Shown piece after piece: positions 35,602 through 48,408 of a DNA stretch of 64,000 nt (position 1 is the stretch's first letter; each line of letters begins with the position of its first letter). Below the pieces are notes generated by a model. That model was not told the origin of the DNA. It saw only the letters and a program-made list of their open reading frames with translations, and searched no databases. Source of the DNA: Phaseolus vulgaris (Eukaryota > Streptophyta > Magnoliopsida > Fabales > Fabaceae); the NCBI RefSeq assembly GCF_000499845.2, contig NC_023758.2:32146069-32210068 (forward strand), given 5' to 3'. A program made the position numbers and the translations under genes.

Positions 35602-36640
35602 TTCTTTATCGTTTTTTATCAGTAATAAAAAATAAATAAATGGGAACCACTTCAGGGGTGGTCTACCCCTTATACATAAAGAACACAACACCTTACCATA
35701 CTCCTACCAAGAAACACCTACCTGATTATCTAAGGAACAGCCAAACTAACCAAATGAAAACATTAAACAACCATCCTCATACAATCCACTGGGTTCAAAA
35801 CCCAATTAAAGTACGCGAAGGAAGCACAACAGGACTTTGCGTAAATCAAAGACCAAACTTTTACCTGTACCAAGGCGAATACTTCGAGCGCATCTACCAC
35901 TCCCCTATCGAAGGACATACAGTTCCTATGATTCCAAATACCACTCACAACACCAATCCAAATTGCACCACAAACCGAATATGAAGACTGACATAACCTG
36001 AACTGTAAAAAATTTGCCAAAGGATCCTTATGAATAACAAACGACACGCCTAGCCACTTAACACAAAGACACCAAACACGCCAAGCGAAGTCGCAGACGA
36101 AAAACAGATGATTGGTCGACTCTTCCACCTTTCCTCACAAACAACACAAGGGATTCTCAATCACCACCCCGCGTCTTACCAGATTTACCCTTGTAGCAAC
36201 CTTATTCTCTATCACCCTCCAAATTGTGATCAAAGCAGAAGGCAAAGTTTTGCACCTCCACAACTTACTGTAAACTGGAGAGACCTCACCAACTATATCC
36301 TTCCTAACTTGAACATAGGCTGAGTTAACCGTAAAAGTTTGGATCCCCCCAACCTTCCAAATCTAACAATCCTCCTTCCCCAGTTCCAACTTCGTCCCTT
36401 GCAACAACTGAACCAACTGCTCTTCCAAAGACTTTTCCCATTCGAAAAAGGATCTACGCCAAACAAAGTACCACACCCAAACACCATTAATCCAATTTCC
36501 AAGCTCAGCCACCTTTGCATCTTTAGCCAAACTAAGGGAAAACAATCTCGAGAAAACAATCTTTAGAGCTCCACAACTCAACTAACTGTCCTCCCAAAAA
36601 TGGTCAAACCAACATGCTCAACACCATTACTCTACAAAAC
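35602..36640 (-). mobile_element. 5'-truncated LINE, C-terminal ORF2 part
   Basis: Minus-strand frames (36,581-36,363; 36,290-35,763) give the end of a plant L1-type ORF2: 'RLFSLSLAKDAKVAELGNW', 'VWRRSFFEWEK', then 'RVNLVRRGVVIE', 'PLCC' and 'EESTNHLFFVCDFAWRVW', the zinc-binding reverse-transcriptase tail, then 'IWNHRN'. Several stops and frameshifts. The 3' end has the 'ccacccctgaagtggttcc' motif, TTTATTTATTTTTTATTA and a short A-rich tail at 35,602-35,640. The right boundary is approximate. Confidence 0.8.
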
Positions 36641-37287
36641 AACTACCAATCCTCAAAGATACATGATAAGAGATTCAACAACCCTCATAAAATCTTATCA
36701 AGATTCTTATACCCAATCTTTAATCAAATAGGGCAAAATACAATACACACAAAATTTTGAGAAAAAATCATGTTAACAATATAAAATGTTAGATATAACG
36801 TTTTATTTGGAATATTGGAGATTAAATGCTTAGAACCTAGTGTAAAATATTTTTTTTTTACTTTTCATTATTTAAGTGAAATTACATTAGTTTAAGAATT
36901 CATATAAATGCATGTATAATTAAAAGGAATATATTTTACGTTTATTAATTATGTGAGGTAAAAAAATTCTATTTTATGTTGATTAATTACATGATGTAAA
37001 AACTTTACTTTATGTCAGTTTAAATCATCAACAAACATAAAAAAAAAAGATAATTTTTTAAATCGATTCAGGTGGCTGAGATAACCTTTTTTACGTTAAT
37101 CAATGCTTTACTTTATGTATTAAAAAAATAAAAAATAAATTTTTTTGCCAGTTAATTTAATTAAGAACTAACATGTCAAAACTATATTGTATGTCTCCTT
37201 TTCAATTAATCGATGTCTCATTTTTAAAGTTAACTCAAGATCAGTCATACAACAAATAATTTATAGTCAAACAATTTGAATAATAAA

Positions 37288-37327
<40 letters not shown>

Positions 37328-40300
37328 TAACTAAATTGTCTATTTCAACTTAAAGAACCTAGTATAATAAGTTATCTAAAGTATTTTGAACAAAATAAAG
37401 GCGTGAATGCGAGTGACGATAGCACAACACCAGTGTGGAAGAAGGCGTGAACACCAGTCACAACAGAGGAGCAAAGACATGACACTGCTTAGTCATTCAG
37501 TCGATGTGTAAAACACTTTCTACTTATGTTTTCTCCACACTGAAATAGAAAATTTGCAAAAAATTATAGAAATTTTACCATGCATTTCTTTTTTCAATTT
37601 TTTTTATAGCCAACTTAAAAAGGCATGGCACAATCTTTTATTTTTCATCAGTGATTAATAAAGGAAAATTGACATAACTAATTACGGGGAAAAAATATAA
37701 AGCAGTAAATTTGTGAATGTAGAAAAAGGAAGGATGAACTTATATAAATATAAAAGTTTAAATTCCTCCAACCTCATATAAACATACAAAGAAAGGACAC
37801 AGAGTGAATTAATTAGTACCAGCATTTGGTACTGGTGAGTGACACTGAAACTAAAATATAGCCAAACACGCATCATCAGTACAATAATTTTCACAGCTTA
37901 TCTATACCATTATATGAATAATTTGTTTCTAGTATTTACAGGACCATCCTAGGTTTAGCTAGCTATGCCCTGATCCTTATTATATATACATGCATGTATA
38001 ATTCATTTACTTTTATAAGTTCAGACACAACTAATGTATATGAACTACCTTTCAGATCTGAATATTGGTTACAATCCTTGCTGATAACACTTGAGCCACT
38101 GCATTGCTGGTTCATAGTCCTCTTGTAAGGTACAAAACGATTATGCTCTTTCATTTTCATGTAAAGTAACATGATACACGTACATAATTCAAAAAATGAG
38201 TGGTCCATACATGTATATTTTCTTTTTTTAAATTATTTGAAACTGGACTTGTTCACAAAAGACATTTTTTACTCACTTAAAAGTAGTTTATATATATTGT
38301 AGATACAAATTTTTATAAATTTATTATTTCATTATATAATTTTGTTGAAGTATTATAAAAACATTTATTTTCCAATTTTGAAAGCATTACACAGAAAATT
38401 ATGGGCTTCAATAGCAAACTAAAGTTTTTTACACTAAAAAAATGAAAGCAATTATAAATAAATTAAAAAAGTATAAGTATGAAATGAATTAAAACATTAA
38501 TATTTTTTACTTGCCTTGAAAAATGAAACTAACAAATTAAAACCAACTCAGGATAAAGAAATCATGAAATAGCATTGGAGCATGTATCAATCTCATGAAA
38601 TAACCTAGGAAGAAAACCATCAAGCTATTTTTAGCATCAATGCTAAGAGTGTTAGGAAAATTAAATTATCAATCCACAATAAGTGTTAGCTAGTCTAATG
38701 CTATGTAATAATGTATCATTTGACTAACACTTTGTTAGTTGGCCATTAATGTTGATTTTATTATTGGCTAGATTGATGCTCTTTCTTTAAACTCGTTGTA
38801 AAAGAGTTCATAAATTTTATCTCACCTAATACCTAATGTATATCAAACAAATACCAAAAACTAGTTGTATAAGTTGATTTCATTTAAGTTATCCAAAGTG
38901 TATGAATTAATTTTATTTTATAAAAAAGCAATATCTATCTTATATATAGAGAGAGAGTGAGAGAAAGAGAGAGTGAGTCAGTGAGAGTGTGAGAAATGAA
39001 TATAAAATGACATACTTGCAATCCACAACAATATATGTAAATGAAATGTTCAAAATTAAATTAAGTCTTTTCTGATTATCTATATCCAGGAGAAAGAGAT
39101 TCGGTTAATAAATGAATAAAATTCTTTGGATAAAAGTTGTAAGTAGCAGTATCTTTTAAACCCCACATTCTGGTTGTTCAATCAGTAATGTTTTGTATTC
39201 ACTGAAATTAATATTCATGTGTGATTCCATTATTATCTTTAAAAGATTGCTATTGATCATACTATCTTTATGGAATCTAAGCTCTGAGTACATATAAACT
39301 TTTCAATTTGTTTTCTGTCTGATCTGGAAATAGATGTTAAATAATTTTCTTTATGAATTTTAACATCAGTGTGAAAACTTCCATTAAATAAGTTACAATA
39401 ATATCAACAAATATTTTTTTTATTATAATTTGCATAATTGATTAATGAATCAAGTATATAAATGACACATAAGAAAATTTTACGTGTAACCATTTAAATA
39501 TGTAATATTTTTAATAATTAAAAAATAATTAACAAATAATTTGTACCTTGTTTGGTTAAATATATTTTAATTTTATCTATAACATTAGTGAGGATATTTA
39601 AAATATATTGATCTCTTCTCTACCAGTCACAATAGTTAAAAATATAAAAATAAATTAAAGATGTTTAATGATTATAAAACAATAAAGACAAATCTGAATA
39701 AAATTATATAAAAGAATTCATTAGTAAATTTCATAGTTTTCAGCTTTCTTATTCTAAACAAAGTTGGCATGCATGAGTATAATATGTTTTTCAATATGAG
39801 TTAAGTTAATTAAGTATGTGAGCTTTAGAAAAATTTGTAAAGTGAGTATTGTTATGAAAAAGAAAGTTTTTTAGTAGTATTGTATGAAAGAAGAGAATAG
39901 TGTAAAGAAGTTGTAGAGGAGATTAACAGTAATTGAAGTGTGTAATTGAGAAAGATAAATAGACTTTAGGGTTGAGTTTAGGTGAGATGGAAATGGTGCA
40001 GTGATGCATGGTGGGAGTATAGATACAAATAAACAAGAGTACGGGGTGGAAGTCTGTGGCATCAGTCTCATGGTCTCATGGTCATGCGCTGGTATTGCAG
40101 GTCGGCGCCTTCCCTTTCTCTCAATTCTCTAACTGTATTAATCATCACACTCCCACTCCAATTTTACTCATTAAACTATTCATCATGCGTTCCCACATAC
40201 CTTCAATGCCCTCCTCCAAATACTCACCAGAGTCAACCCCCTTCTTCTCCTCTCTTAATTGCACATTGTTTAAGGAGACACTCACATAAACCTAAGAGTC

Positions 40301-40979
40301 ACTCCATAATATTATAACAATCTGTGGACTCTTCACTTCAACACCAAACGAAAACCCTTTCACTTCATTCATTCATTCTACTAGCTACCTCTTTTTTATT
40401 CAAATCATAATTTAATACAAAAAAAGAATACATGTACGATCACGATGTGGTGGCGCTCTGTTCCCCTTCATCCACACATAATGTTTGAGGCCACATGATT
40501 ATTTTTATGGAAACCCGATCAAGTTACCTCTTTTTCACCATCCAAAATCTCTCTACCTCAATAAACTATTTACACCAAACTTCATTCCTTCATTGCCATA
40601 GGAAAACCAAACCCTCCCTTATGGAAATGCCACAAATTTCTTCCAACTCCAATGTTTCTTTTAATTCAATACTCCTTCTATGCATACCTATACTCATGTC
40701 ATTGTCTCACAATAAACCAGTCTTACAAAAATTTAAATAAACCAATGCCTAGCATATCATATAATTTTAAGAGGTAGATAGGTATTATCTATGGGAAGTA
40801 ATGGTAATTAGTAATAAATATAAATGGATAGGTAGAGAGGGAAGAGAAGAATTTGAAGAGAAATAAATAAAAAGGATAATAATGCTAGAAATTAAGGAAG
40901 ATAAAAAGGACAATATGTCACAAAAAGAAGCGGGTTTTCCGGTAGAAAAGGACGTGGGGCGCAGAAAGGTATTTGAGAT
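36641..40979. other. Intergenic with microsatellites
   Basis: (CA)n(TA)n at 37,290-37,327 and a GA-rich run at 38,947-38,998. Otherwise AT-rich DNA without supported genes. From about 39,850 the DNA becomes richer in C/T and G/A tracts, as often seen upstream of plant genes. Confidence 0.55.
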
Positions 40980-40981
40980 GA

Positions 40982-40987
40982 CACGTG
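40982..40987. promoter_or_regulatory. G-box CACGTG upstream of the SHI/STY gene
   Basis: Palindromic CACGTG in 'gacacgtggaag', about 900 bp before the start codon. Candidate bZIP/bHLH site; motif only. Confidence 0.3.
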
Positions 40988-41302
40988 GAAGAAGATGGAA
41001 CGTAGGATGATGATGGGAAGTAGTATGGACGGTGGAGATGAGATGAATGACATCCATTCCATTAGAATTAGAATTTTTGTTTTTGATAAAAAAGAATGAG
41101 AGGAGTACTAAGTTACTTAGTGTGGAGTGAGTTTGTTTTTGTGATAGTGCTAAGTTGCTTACTTAACCACATCACAGGCCACAGACACAAAAGGAGAAGT
41201 GGTCAGAAGAAAAAAAAAAGGGCTCTCATAAACTCACGCCAACAATCAGAGAGAGAAAAAACAAATAAAGGAGAATGGGATTGGAAACTTAAATTAGAGG
41301 TG

Positions 41303-41348
41303 CAGCACAGAACAGCACAGAACAGCACAGCAGAGAAGGCATGGCGGC
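41303..41348. promoter_or_regulatory. Short tandem repeat and GCC-box-like site upstream of the SHI/STY gene
   Basis: A 10-bp unit AACAGCACAG repeated about three times (41,303-41,330) is followed by GGCGGC (41,343-41,348), the reverse of a GCCGCC core. GCC-box-like elements are known to drive SHI/STY family genes in Arabidopsis. Here it lies about 540 bp before the ATG and could be in the promoter or the leader. Confidence 0.4.
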
Positions 41349-41845
41349 GTTTGCAGTGCTGTAAATCACGCTTTTGTGATTGTTGCTTCGCTCTAATTTA
41401 TTAATGCACCTTGGCGTTGGCCGAGGGAGAATGAGTTGAGGGCGCGATTAACGCTGCCCCGACACTGTTCCTCCTCTGTCCTCCACCAACAACCCTTCAA
41501 ATCAATTCTCTCTTTAACTACCCACCACACAACACCTATTACTACTGCCTCCACAACTTAATCCATATCAGAACAACAAAGAGAGAGAAACACAACACAA
41601 CCATACAAGAACCTAGCATTTTTTAACTTAAAAAAAAAAAAAACAAAAGATCCCTAGTGGTTGTGTAGTTGTCTCTCTCTTACCTTCTCTCTCCCAATTT
41701 CAGAACGTAGGGAATTAATTGAAGCAGAAGCTGTTGTCGTGGATTGGAGTGTTTTATAGTAGTAATTAATTATTATTAATTATTTATATTTATAATTGTG
41801 TGTAGAGCGAGTTGTTTGGTTGAAGATCGAGGTATTGTTCTTGAT

Positions 41846-41908
41846 ATGGATTTTCGAAGGACAGAAACAGTAGAGGAGGCAGAAGAATGGCGGGTATTTT
41901 CTCACTAG
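41846..41908 (+). other. Upstream ORF overlapping the SHI/STY start codon
   Basis: The ATG at 41,846 (G at -3, G at +4) opens a 20-codon frame ending at TAG 41,906-41,908, in a different frame from the main ATG at 41,887. If both are in the mRNA, ribosomes that start here pass the main start, so the uORF should lower translation. Confidence 0.55.
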
Positions 41909-43564
41909 GAGGTAGAGGAAACAACAACGAAGAGGAGATTCCTCCCCCTCCCGATACCCTATACTGGTATAACAACAAGAATGACGACGTTTCTTCTTAC
42001 CACCACCACCGAGGAGGCGGTGGCTTTGAGCTATGGAACCAACAGCAGCAGCAACACTTTATGGACCAGGGTCCTCCACAACCACGACCCCTCTTTCACC
42101 AAGATCTATACTCCGCCTTGGGTGTTGGTGTTGGACCCAGCAGGCCTATCTCCGATGATCAGTCTTCATCGAGATCCGGCTTCATGGTGGGAGGAGGAAG
42201 CGGGAGTGGAAGCGGTGGGATTAGCTGTCAAGATTGTGGAAACCAAGCTAAAAAAGATTGCCCTCACATGCGGTGCAGAACATGCTGCAAGAGCCGGGGC
42301 TTCGATTGCCAAACCCATGTCAAGAGCACATGGGTACCGGCTTCACGCCGTCGCGAGAGACAGCAACAACTCTCCACGTTACAACAAAACATTGAAAGTT
42401 CTGGAGAGCTTCCGAAAAGGCAGAGAGAGAGGGATCATAATAACCCCACCTCCTCTTCTCTCGCCTGCACTCGCTTGCCTTCCAATCCCTCCTCCTCAGG
42501 TATATACTATATATCACTACTACTACTATAGTCTACGCACTACTACACTTATACAATATATCTTCTTCTCTTCGTCATCATCATCTTTTACTTGTCTCGT
42601 CTTGTCACACTGCTACATGGACTACCACAAGCACCTCACAGTTTGAGTGATTGACTCTTGAGAGAGAAAAAGGGAAGGAAAGCAAAGAAAGGAAACGTGT
42701 ATGTGTTGTGAAAGAAAAGAATAATGGAGAGTCGTCCAGGGAAATTCTCTGAAAAGATATATGGAGCAACTGAGAAAGTTTTGGAAGCATACATCCAAAC
42801 AAGGACGGTATCGATTGCGTGTGTGAAGCAAAATTTCTCTTTTTCTCTCCTTTCTCTTTATCGAAACACTGTTATTTTAGTAGCCCTGACCTGACGATTA
42901 GATTGACAGTGAAGAAGAACCTGTTCTCACTCTCTCTCTTACTCTCTTTCTCTCTGCGTGACTGACTGTACTCCTTTCTTTGCTAACACTCACTGGCGCA
43001 TACCAACACAACACTACACATTCATTTTCACCTTCACTCTTTCTATCATATGTATTTGTCTCAGTATCTTTACTTAGATTCTATTTCCTTTGTTAACTCT
43101 CACAAACACAATCCATCTGCTTCTGCTTCTGCTTCTAAAGTGCATCTAACTTGTTCTTGTTTTTTTTTTTTTTTCTACTTTCTCTCTCTACACATTTTAC
43201 CCTATAAAAAAAAGGGTTAGAGGAGGTTAATTTCCCGGCGGTGGTGAGATCTTCTGCGGAGTTCAGGTGCGTACGTGTGAGCTCGATGGACGAGGCGGAT
43301 GAGGAGTATGCATACTCAACTGCTGTGAACATTGGAGGGCATGTGTTCAAAGGGATTTTATATGACTATGGTCCAGAAGGTAACCGTAATTACATGGGTG
43401 GTAATGGGGAAAGCTCTTCCACTGGGGTTGGAGGTTTGAACCTCACTACTGGTGCTGTTGTCTCAGAGCCACTCCTTGATCCTTCTTCTTCCTTGTATCC
43501 AGCTCCTCTTAACACCTTCATGCCCGGTAGCGGTACGCAATTCTTCCCTCACCCACGATCTTGA
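41887..43564 (+). CDS. SHI/STYLISH-family zinc-finger transcription factor (two exons)
   Basis: Exons 41,887-42,499 and 43,215-43,564, intron 42,500-43,214 (GT...AG), 320 residues. Starts 'MAGIFSLGG', as SHI and STY1 do. The zinc finger at residues 114-141 has the family pattern C-x2-C-x7-C-x4-C-x2-C-C-x6-C ('[12 protein letters not shown]' onward), followed by '[13 protein letters not shown]'. The intron splits a Gly codon before '[10 protein letters not shown]'. The IGGH domain (residues about 235-255, '[18 protein letters not shown]') mediates dimer formation in the family, and the end '...[10 protein letters not shown]' is like STY1. Family members are nuclear, activate auxin-synthesis genes (YUCCA) and shape style, stamen and leaf development. 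His-, Gln- and Gly-rich stretches occur near the N-terminus. The start is supported by A at -3 and G at +4. Complete and intact. Closest subtype STY1/SHI rather than LRP1, judged by both ends. Confidence 0.95.
42500..43214 (+). other. Intron of the SHI/STY gene
   Basis: 715 bp, GTATAT...AAAAAG, T- and CT-rich with TCTC microsatellites (42,926-42,958). Position right after the '[10 protein letters not shown]' block and before the IGGH region matches the single intron usual in this family. Confidence 0.9.
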
Positions 43565-46500
43565 ACAAACAAAAGCCAAAACAAAGCAAACAAACAGAAT
43601 TTTTATGTTGTTTTTATGTTTTAATTTACTGCATCTTCACTCGCCAACTTTGTTTTTCCACTATTTTATGATCATCTTGTAGTCTTAAATTGATGCTCAT
43701 TCGAGTAGGAGAGAATGGAAAGAGAAGAAGAAAGAGAAAAAAAGAAAATGCACACGTGTCGTGTTTTGTTTTTATGCAAATGCAAATGATCAATGCTTAA
43801 TTAGTCTGAAAATGTATCATTCTTGGTAAGTAAGGATATACAATTCGTTAGCCAGTGTTATTTTATTTGTATCTTTCTCTGTACGATATTAATGGACACC
43901 TGGTTCTAATATCGGGTTGTTCTCCGTCTTCTTCTTTTTTTATGATGGTTTTAGGGGTTGATTCTTGCATTAGTTTGTTGAATTATATCACAGCTGTCTG
44001 GTTTGTTCTCAATACGAAGCTGCTTTTTCTCTGTTTATCCGTATGCTTGCCCGTTTGAAATTCAACTACAAACACAATCTTGATCTTTACAAATTCTCCA
44101 AGATGATCTCTACTCTTTTTTATCTTTTAAAATTAAAATTTTCATTTTCCGGTATGGGGTTCCAACCATGCATGAACATTCAAATTTAAAAGGTGAAAGA
44201 TTTCTCTCCCTATTTCCCATGCGATGCTGTAATTCTAACATCTTACTCAATCTACATTTGCACAGATGTGACGTTCATTGCTAAAGAGGAAATATTGTTA
44301 ATCAATATGCTCATATTTAATGCACATGCAGCAAACTATACGTATATAGGCGAACACTCCATTTTATGTCTAATGAGTATAGCTTATGGTATAAAACAAA
44401 TTGTTGCTTGATCCAAAAACACTAAAATGTGTAAAACAAAAGGGAAAGGTTAAGATGTCAGCAGGATTCGAAAACTTGTGATGCTACATGCTCTCTCCAT
44501 CTCATGACTGCCAACCCCTGTACTCTCTGATCAGTGTCATGTAATTCAGTTTTTCCATGAGATGTCCGCTAAATGTGTTATAATTACCTACACTACATTT
44601 TATAGACAACCAAATAACCTCTAGATAATAACTACCTATTATGGATAGTCAACTTTTTATAATGTTGTGTGCCACTCAATATATCTTGTTGTTTACTTTT
44701 TGTTCAACATGATTTTTATTTAAATGTTGGACATAGGAGGAACAAGGCAGACAAAACTTGAGGATAGAGAAAATACTAAATTGCATTTTATTTAATGTTT
44801 TTAAACAGCATTTCTTTCCAATAGCAAGTTCTACATGGAAAGTCATTAAAGTTAACTTATTCTAATCATTACTATTTTTTTCAACAGAATTTCTTACATC
44901 CATTTGATGAAAATATTTCACATTCCATATGCTATGATTTTGAGTTATGTAGGCTTCATTTTCTATTCCGAAACTTATTTGCATTTCTAACATACAATGA
45001 TCTATTGCAATTCACTCTCTTTTCTCTATATAAATATTTCTTACATCTCTGTAATATTCCCTTTTCCATTTCTACTCTTTATTACTGAGTTTTTCATAGA
45101 TTTTCAAACATTAGCAACTTATTATAGATTTTTATCTGTAATATTGGAGGCATGAAAAATATAATTAATTTTGAATGAATCCATCCTTAATGTAGACGAT
45201 GATAATAGAGAAATCTGTTATGAAAAGTCACTTATGACGAATAATGCATGAAGGTATTGGAATCTGACATATCTCTGATCTTACTGATTCTTTTAGTTTG
45301 TCTCTGGTTTCTGAAAAGCTTTTCTGTTTGGATTTGACTACATAGTTTATAAGTTCAATATCTGGGGGACTTGACACTTCATTGGTTCTAGTGGTTAGTC
45401 TTCCTTTGCATATAAAGTTTGAAGTTAATTAAGTGTTCAAAATCTAAGCCTTAATGCTAATATTCTCTCTTGTACTTCAAAGAGGTTGTGATCTTGAATT
45501 TTATTTCATGTTTGGTTGGTCAAGGTTCACTGGATTTTATTAGAAGTTTTTGTTTTTATCTATGAAATGAGCGTTATGGAATTATTTGTATGTATGTATG
45601 TATAAAATTACTGTATAAACCAAGGTTATCTGTCTGTAAAGTTTTTATCATGCTTGTTAGATTAGATGTTTAATTAGATGTTTAAGTAAAAATGTTAAAA
45701 GTATGTTACTGTCACATATGTTTATTTATAGGTTACTGTTAAAAAATGTTATATGAGAGAAAATAATCAATACCAAATATAGTAGACTTTATTAAAAATT
45801 ATAATAGACTTTATTAATGTTGTTGTCGTGTAAGCATTTCTTATCAAAATAATCTCACAGCAATTCACTATTTGATTTAGTAATTGGAGTATAGAACTTG
45901 TATTCTTGAAAAACAAAATTAATGTAGAATATCTCTTCTTTGTACAGTGGGTTTCACCTTGTCTTGTACCTATTATACTTTTTTTTATGAAATTTATGTT
46001 TGAGTCCTATTCGTAATGTAAATAAATACATGTTATGGCAGCTACCATGTGGACTTAAATTCTTGGTAGCAATCAGATGCAACCACATCTGTATACAAGT
46101 AAAATGTATGTTTGACCTGAAGTAGTGTAATTAGAATTTCCTCGTACCAACTTAACCCAAAAGTTTATTTTCCAAATTTAGTTGCCGATGTAACTCCTTA
46201 TTCACTTCCTCCGTTTTTCAGTCCTGCTTTATTGGGATGCACGTGTTTTTAATAAGGAATTTAATCAAACTAGAACTGTAAAACACAATTATCCCTACAA
46301 TTAACATGAGCATTCATCTTCACCAATGTATATTGGTTCGATTCCGGAGTTTCACTTTATTATTTTAATGAATAATAGTCATGGTGAATATTATTTAATA
46401 AGTTTTAAAATAGGTGCAACTAATGTATTTATTGTCTACAGTAAGAGAGATAAGTTCAAATTTATACAGTTGGTTTGATATTAAATTTTGACACAACTTT

Positions 46501-48341
46501 GTATTGAGCAGTAGAAAAGCACTTTTGCTTTGGTTTTTCTGGTATTTGTTGTTAAGAGTTTTTTCATGAAATTACACAAATAAAACCAGATGCACTAATG
46601 GAGATGCAAATTGGTTGTTTGATATCATCAGGAGGGAGAAGACTGTATTTAACAATTAAAAGCAATTAAAAGATGTAGTATATGTACGTCTATGTTTTGT
46701 AGACAAAATGAAAGACTAAATAAATAAGAACTTGTGGATTCTATTATTTGACTTTAGTAACATAGTTATACCACTTTACCAATTGTCTTGGAAGTGGCTG
46801 ATAGTGGCGAACTGATCTCTATAAACTCCGCTTTAAATTTTTGCCCTCTTTCTTGGATTCGTATTCTTTTTCACGCAATAAAGAGTACAACAGCATAGTG
46901 GACTTTGGCAGTGCCAACTTGAAAGCAAGGGAATAAACTTGAATGTGTTCATTGATGAATCTTGGGGTAGATATTACAATTCAACTCTATCCATTATTTT
47001 GATTAATAAATGATTTTAACTTGGTAGTTCTTGTTTAGCCCTAACATGTTCCTCTCTATTAAAAATAAACTCAATAAAATAAGAATAAAAGGTTGTTTTG
47101 ATGATACACTAATCATACAAGTTAGTTTACATACATATAAAGAAAAAAGTATTAAAGCTGACATTTGAGGGAATTGTAGGATATACACACCTTGATTTGA
47201 TAGGTAGCCTGTGATCTAACCCCAGCATTTGAAAACTGAAAAGAAAACACTTGCCGGTTGGGGGAGAAGAAACTTAAGCTAAAACTGAACTTGGTTGTAG
47301 GCCACAGTGGTTTACGGTGTTGTGTACTGCTGCTATGAATGCTTGTTTTCCAGAAGTATATATTTTGTGAAATGGTCAAAAGGTTGTGAAAACAGATGCC
47401 ACACTACTGGCATTGAGCAGTTTGAAATAGACTACACAATTCACGTGTCCATAATAATTGTAGTACAATTGAAGTAAGGCGTCTGAGGAGGTCTAAGCAA
47501 TTGGAAGTCTGATTTGATATTTGTAAAGCAGGACCAAAGAACCCAAATCTAATGAACACTAGGGCTTCTTGCAGAATAATGGGTGGGTTATGTTTTCGTA
47601 CTGCTTCAGCGGCAGCATGGCAGTACCATAGGGTGAGCCAGAGGCATAGGAGCCTAGTGTGCACCATAATGGAATGGTGGTCTCAACACTGTGCATAGCA
47701 GTTTTGGTGGTCCCACCAAGACTTGTGCTGGTTGGTTAGGGATGACTCAGGCAACTCTCTCTTGTTCTTCAAAATGTTTGCGTGTGTTGTCTAGTGAGGG
47801 ATGGATGGTGTGTGTATGTGTCTATGTCCCCCGGACCAAAAAAATCTCAAGTGAAGCATGTGTTATCCTTACAAAGGAATGGGGCTAGGAGTAGGTTTGA
47901 TGATGAGGTCGTAATAGTGTGTAAGAAAGAAAGCCTCGTATTAATTTGTGTTGATGAATTGTGTACAGTGGTCAATGTGTAGAGGGGGTGATTGCTTTGA
48001 TCATGTGCATGTGTTGTCATGTTTGTGCAGAATTGTTAAGTGTGTTCATTTTATGGATGGGGAAGGATAGAATAGCACATACAATGCAACATAAGTACCT
48101 ATCTCATAATATAACTCTTCTTCTGTCAGCCATTTATCTAGCACTGTATTGGTGCTGCTCTCTGTGGGACTAAAAACCTATCTCTTCATTTATCAAATAT
48201 TACTTATTGGATCTTTTTTGGCACACATTTCCAACCTCTTAATAATTAGTGTTATTCAATAACTAGCAAGAAAGAAAAAAGATAGAAAATGACAGGTTTA
48301 ATCGATAGTATGATATGATAAAAGTGCAAAAACATGAGGTA

Positions 48342-48408
<67 letters not shown>

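Noticed and set aside
43855..44058. 67-codon frame after the SHI/STY gene
   Set aside because: Probably 3' flanking DNA; Leu- and Phe-rich by chance in T-rich sequence.
46330..46350. tRNA T-arm look-alike 'ggttcgattccgg'
   Set aside because: No acceptor stem, anticodon arm or D-arm can be built around it on either side.
47404..47667. 87-codon minus frame with a hydrophobic start
   Set aside because: No recognised domain or supporting gene structure. Could be part of a non-coding transcript but cannot be supported.
48350..48402. Repeat cluster considered as a CRISPR-like or satellite array
   Set aside because: It is only a compound (AT)n(AG)n microsatellite; no spacers or longer unit. No CRISPR is expected in plant nuclear DNA.
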